34,401 nt of DNA from Methylopumilus sp009926035 (GTDB lineage: Bacteria; Pseudomonadota; Gammaproteobacteria; Burkholderiales; Methylophilaceae): assembly GCA_041165405.1 (NCBI GenBank), contig JBEANL010000009.1, forward strand, positions 1 to 34,401, in the 5' to 3' direction. The position numbers and the translations under genes are program-made. Each line of letters starts with the position of its first letter. Position 1 is the first letter of the stretch. Below, piece after piece: positions 33,221 through 34,401 of this stretch. Under the pieces are notes generated by a model, which saw nothing but the letters and a program-made list of their open reading frames with translations, was not told where the DNA came from and did not search any database.

Positions 33221-33292
33221 TTACTTGTTCATTACGTACATAGTTACTTCAAAGCCAAAACGCATTTCTGTAGCTGCTGGAGTTGTCCACAT
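33221..33292 (-). CDS. pqqA: PqqA, pyrroloquinoline quinone precursor peptide
   Basis: This 23-residue peptide carries the PQQ precursor signature EVTMY (E15-x3-Y19): the Glu and Tyr are cross-linked by PqqE to become PQQ. The N-terminus MWTTPAATEMRFGFE is characteristic of methylotroph PqqA. A perfect AGGAG lies 8 bases before the ATG. PQQ is the cofactor of methanol dehydrogenase, which makes a methylotrophic lifestyle likely. No pqqB, C, D or E is adjacent: downstream is a terminator and upstream the truncated unknown gene, so pqqA is an orphan copy here. Confidence 0.95.
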   Translation of the reverse strand: MWTTPAATEMRFGFEVTMYVMNK

Positions 33293-33405
33293 AGTATTTC
33301 TCCTAGTGATGGTTAAAGATCTGCATTCAAAGATGCATTGGAAAGACTATATCCCTAGAAGCGAGTAAATACACCGACTAGGTGATGAATTAGACCTCAT
33401 GATTT

Positions 33406-34401
33406 TCATGATAGGGACATGACGTCACTGGTGTGAAGATTTAAGGCTCTGGGCTGATCAATGAAGACAATCGGATCCATTGAGCGCCAGACGAGGTAGA
33501 TGGGAGTATCTGAAATTTTAAATTCTGCACGATCAATCATATCACCATGACTATCATAGATCTTAGCGCTATAAATATCTTCAATATGGTAAAAATCCTC
33601 AGGATTTAAAGTCTTGTCATCTCGCGTCCATGTAGCATGCATTTGTTCTTTATCATTTTTAAAGTGATGGATTTCAAAAGGCATGTCGTTAAATAAAGAG
33701 CCTATATAAGTCATGCCTTCCATGCGGTCAACCAGAAACAAAACGCCTTCAGCATTTCGATAAGGTAAATAAAGCTTAGTAAGATGACCGGAAGCAATCA
33801 GTAAACAAATTGCGCGAAGCGTATAGGAAGTAATCTCATGACGTTTTAACTCAATAGCACCGTAAATGATTTTGATATTAAAGCTTTCAGCGATTCTTTG
33901 GATGAGTGCCAGTTTTTTAATGAGGTTAAATTTAAAAAATTTACCTAATTTAGGAACTAGGAAATTGGGATAAATGAGCTCAGGCTCTTTATCCATTTCA
34001 TTGGTTAAATTAATCGTGTGAATGTCTGGGAGTTGATATTTATCTCTTAAAAGCTTGAATACCATGTCATTAAAGAAGGGACTGAATGAGGGAATGGAGG
34101 GCCCTGCTACTTTAATTTTTTTAAGTCTTGCAATATTAAAGGTCATAGCCCAAATATTCAAAAATGCCTGAAGGGCTTTATGACTAAAACTTGTCATTTC
34201 AATTTCAATGGATGCAATATGTTTTTGATAGCCTAACAATGTGAGATCTAGAAGTTCTCGCCATTGAAGGTAAATATCTTCTTCATCAATAAGTACTAAT
34301 TTCAAATTAAATTTAATATTTTGCCCGATTAAATCATCTAAAAAGGTAGGACTGAATTCACTGATTCGATTCGATGGAATAAGGAGTGTCACATCTTGAA
34401 T
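33406..34401 (-). CDS. Unknown protein, 5'-truncated by window edge, possible glycosidase-like C-terminus
   Basis: The frame stays open to the end of the window, with codons for Ile-Gln-Asp before a GTG at 34392, so the true start probably lies outside. The GTG could be a start only if it has a ribosome binding site beyond the edge. The 331 visible residues have no signal peptide or membrane segment. The middle has alternating hydrophobic beta- and alpha-like segments (IKIIYGAIEL, KLYLPYRN). The end (YSAKIYDSHGDMIDRAEF then DTPIYLVW) loosely recalls the C-terminal strands of TIM-barrel glycoside hydrolases, but I do not recognise the family. It lies 113 bp upstream of pqqA in the same direction. 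Confidence 0.6.
   Translation of the reverse strand: MQDVTLLIPSNRISEFSPTFLDDLIGQNIKFNLKLVLIDEEDIYLQWRELLDLTLLGYQKHIASIEIEMTSFSHKALQAFLNIWAMTFNIARLKKIKVAGPSIPSFSPFFNDMVFKLLRDKYQLPDIHTINLTNEMDKEPELIYPNFLVPKLGKFFKFNLIKKLALIQRIAESFNIKIIYGAIELKRHEITSYTLRAICLLIASGHLTKLYLPYRNAEGVLFLVDRMEGMTYIGSLFNDMPFEIHHFKNDKEQMHATWTRDDKTLNPEDFYHIEDIYSAKIYDSHGDMIDRAEFKISDTPIYLVWRSMDPIVFIDQPRALNLHTSDVMSLS

Noticed and set aside
1..34401. CRISPR arrays, insertion sequences, prophage, tRNA and rRNA genes
   Set aside because: I saw no spaced repeats, transposase or integrase-like proteins or RNA-gene-like segments in any gap, though I could not run a tRNA or covariance search.

Overview
The window is AT-rich, gene-dense bacterial DNA with short intergenic gaps and many 1-4 bp gene junctions, as in a streamlined genome. 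A 23-residue PqqA precursor peptide, class II (B12-dependent) ribonucleotide reductase, KDO transferase and ApaG/MltA-type genes suggest a Gram-negative methylotroph. My best guess is a freshwater or marine betaproteobacterium of the Methylophilaceae. That assignment rests on gene content and remembered sequence resemblance, not on a search.

Layout. (1) 1-2201: 5'-truncated hemE, convergent with htpX and a glycine-zipper envelope protein. (2) 2269-10037: the most unusual block. A minus-strand operon runs, in transcription order, SbtA-family bicarbonate transporter, CzcC-like outer-membrane factor, CzcB-like lipoprotein adaptor, CzcA-like RND pump and divergent P-II protein. A CbbR/CmpR-type LysR regulator is transcribed divergently from a 70-odd bp gap containing two perfect 8-bp dyads. 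(3) 10081-14671: tolC-macA-macB efflux operon, with MacB split into separate ATPase and permease proteins. (4) 14807-17571: TauE/SafE permease with a hairpin over its ribosome binding site, cytochrome b561, DoxX protein and a GNAT acetyltransferase. (5) 17560-22070: a TPP riboswitch followed by thiC, uppP, exoD and mutY with zero or overlapping junctions, so a vitamin-responsive switch may head a cell-envelope and DNA-repair operon. (6) 22155-24614: an isoaspartyl-methyltransferase-like gene and an isochorismatase-like hydrolase facing waaA. (7) 24751-27782: a strong sigma70 promoter and NrdR-like box driving nrdJa-nrdJb. (8) 27818-30423: serine protease-TPR protein, a lipoprotein, a small Cys-rich protein, a dienelactone hydrolase and an unlisted 53-residue ORF. 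(9) 30532-33169: thiS-thiG-apaG-mltA. (10) 33168-34401: bidirectional terminator, orphan pqqA and a 5'-truncated protein of unknown function.

How they fit together. Thiamine synthesis is split between thiC (pyrimidine branch, riboswitch-controlled) and thiSG (thiazole branch, no riboswitch seen). The SbtA/P-II/CbbR combination recalls cyanobacterial inorganic-carbon control (SbtA with the P-II-like SbtB; CmpR/CcmR regulators). Here it is fused to an RND tripartite efflux pump of unclear substrate, and I regard this as the candidate novel system. No CRISPR array, insertion sequence, tRNA, rRNA or prophage was seen, and no gene-free stretch longer than 300 bases exists.
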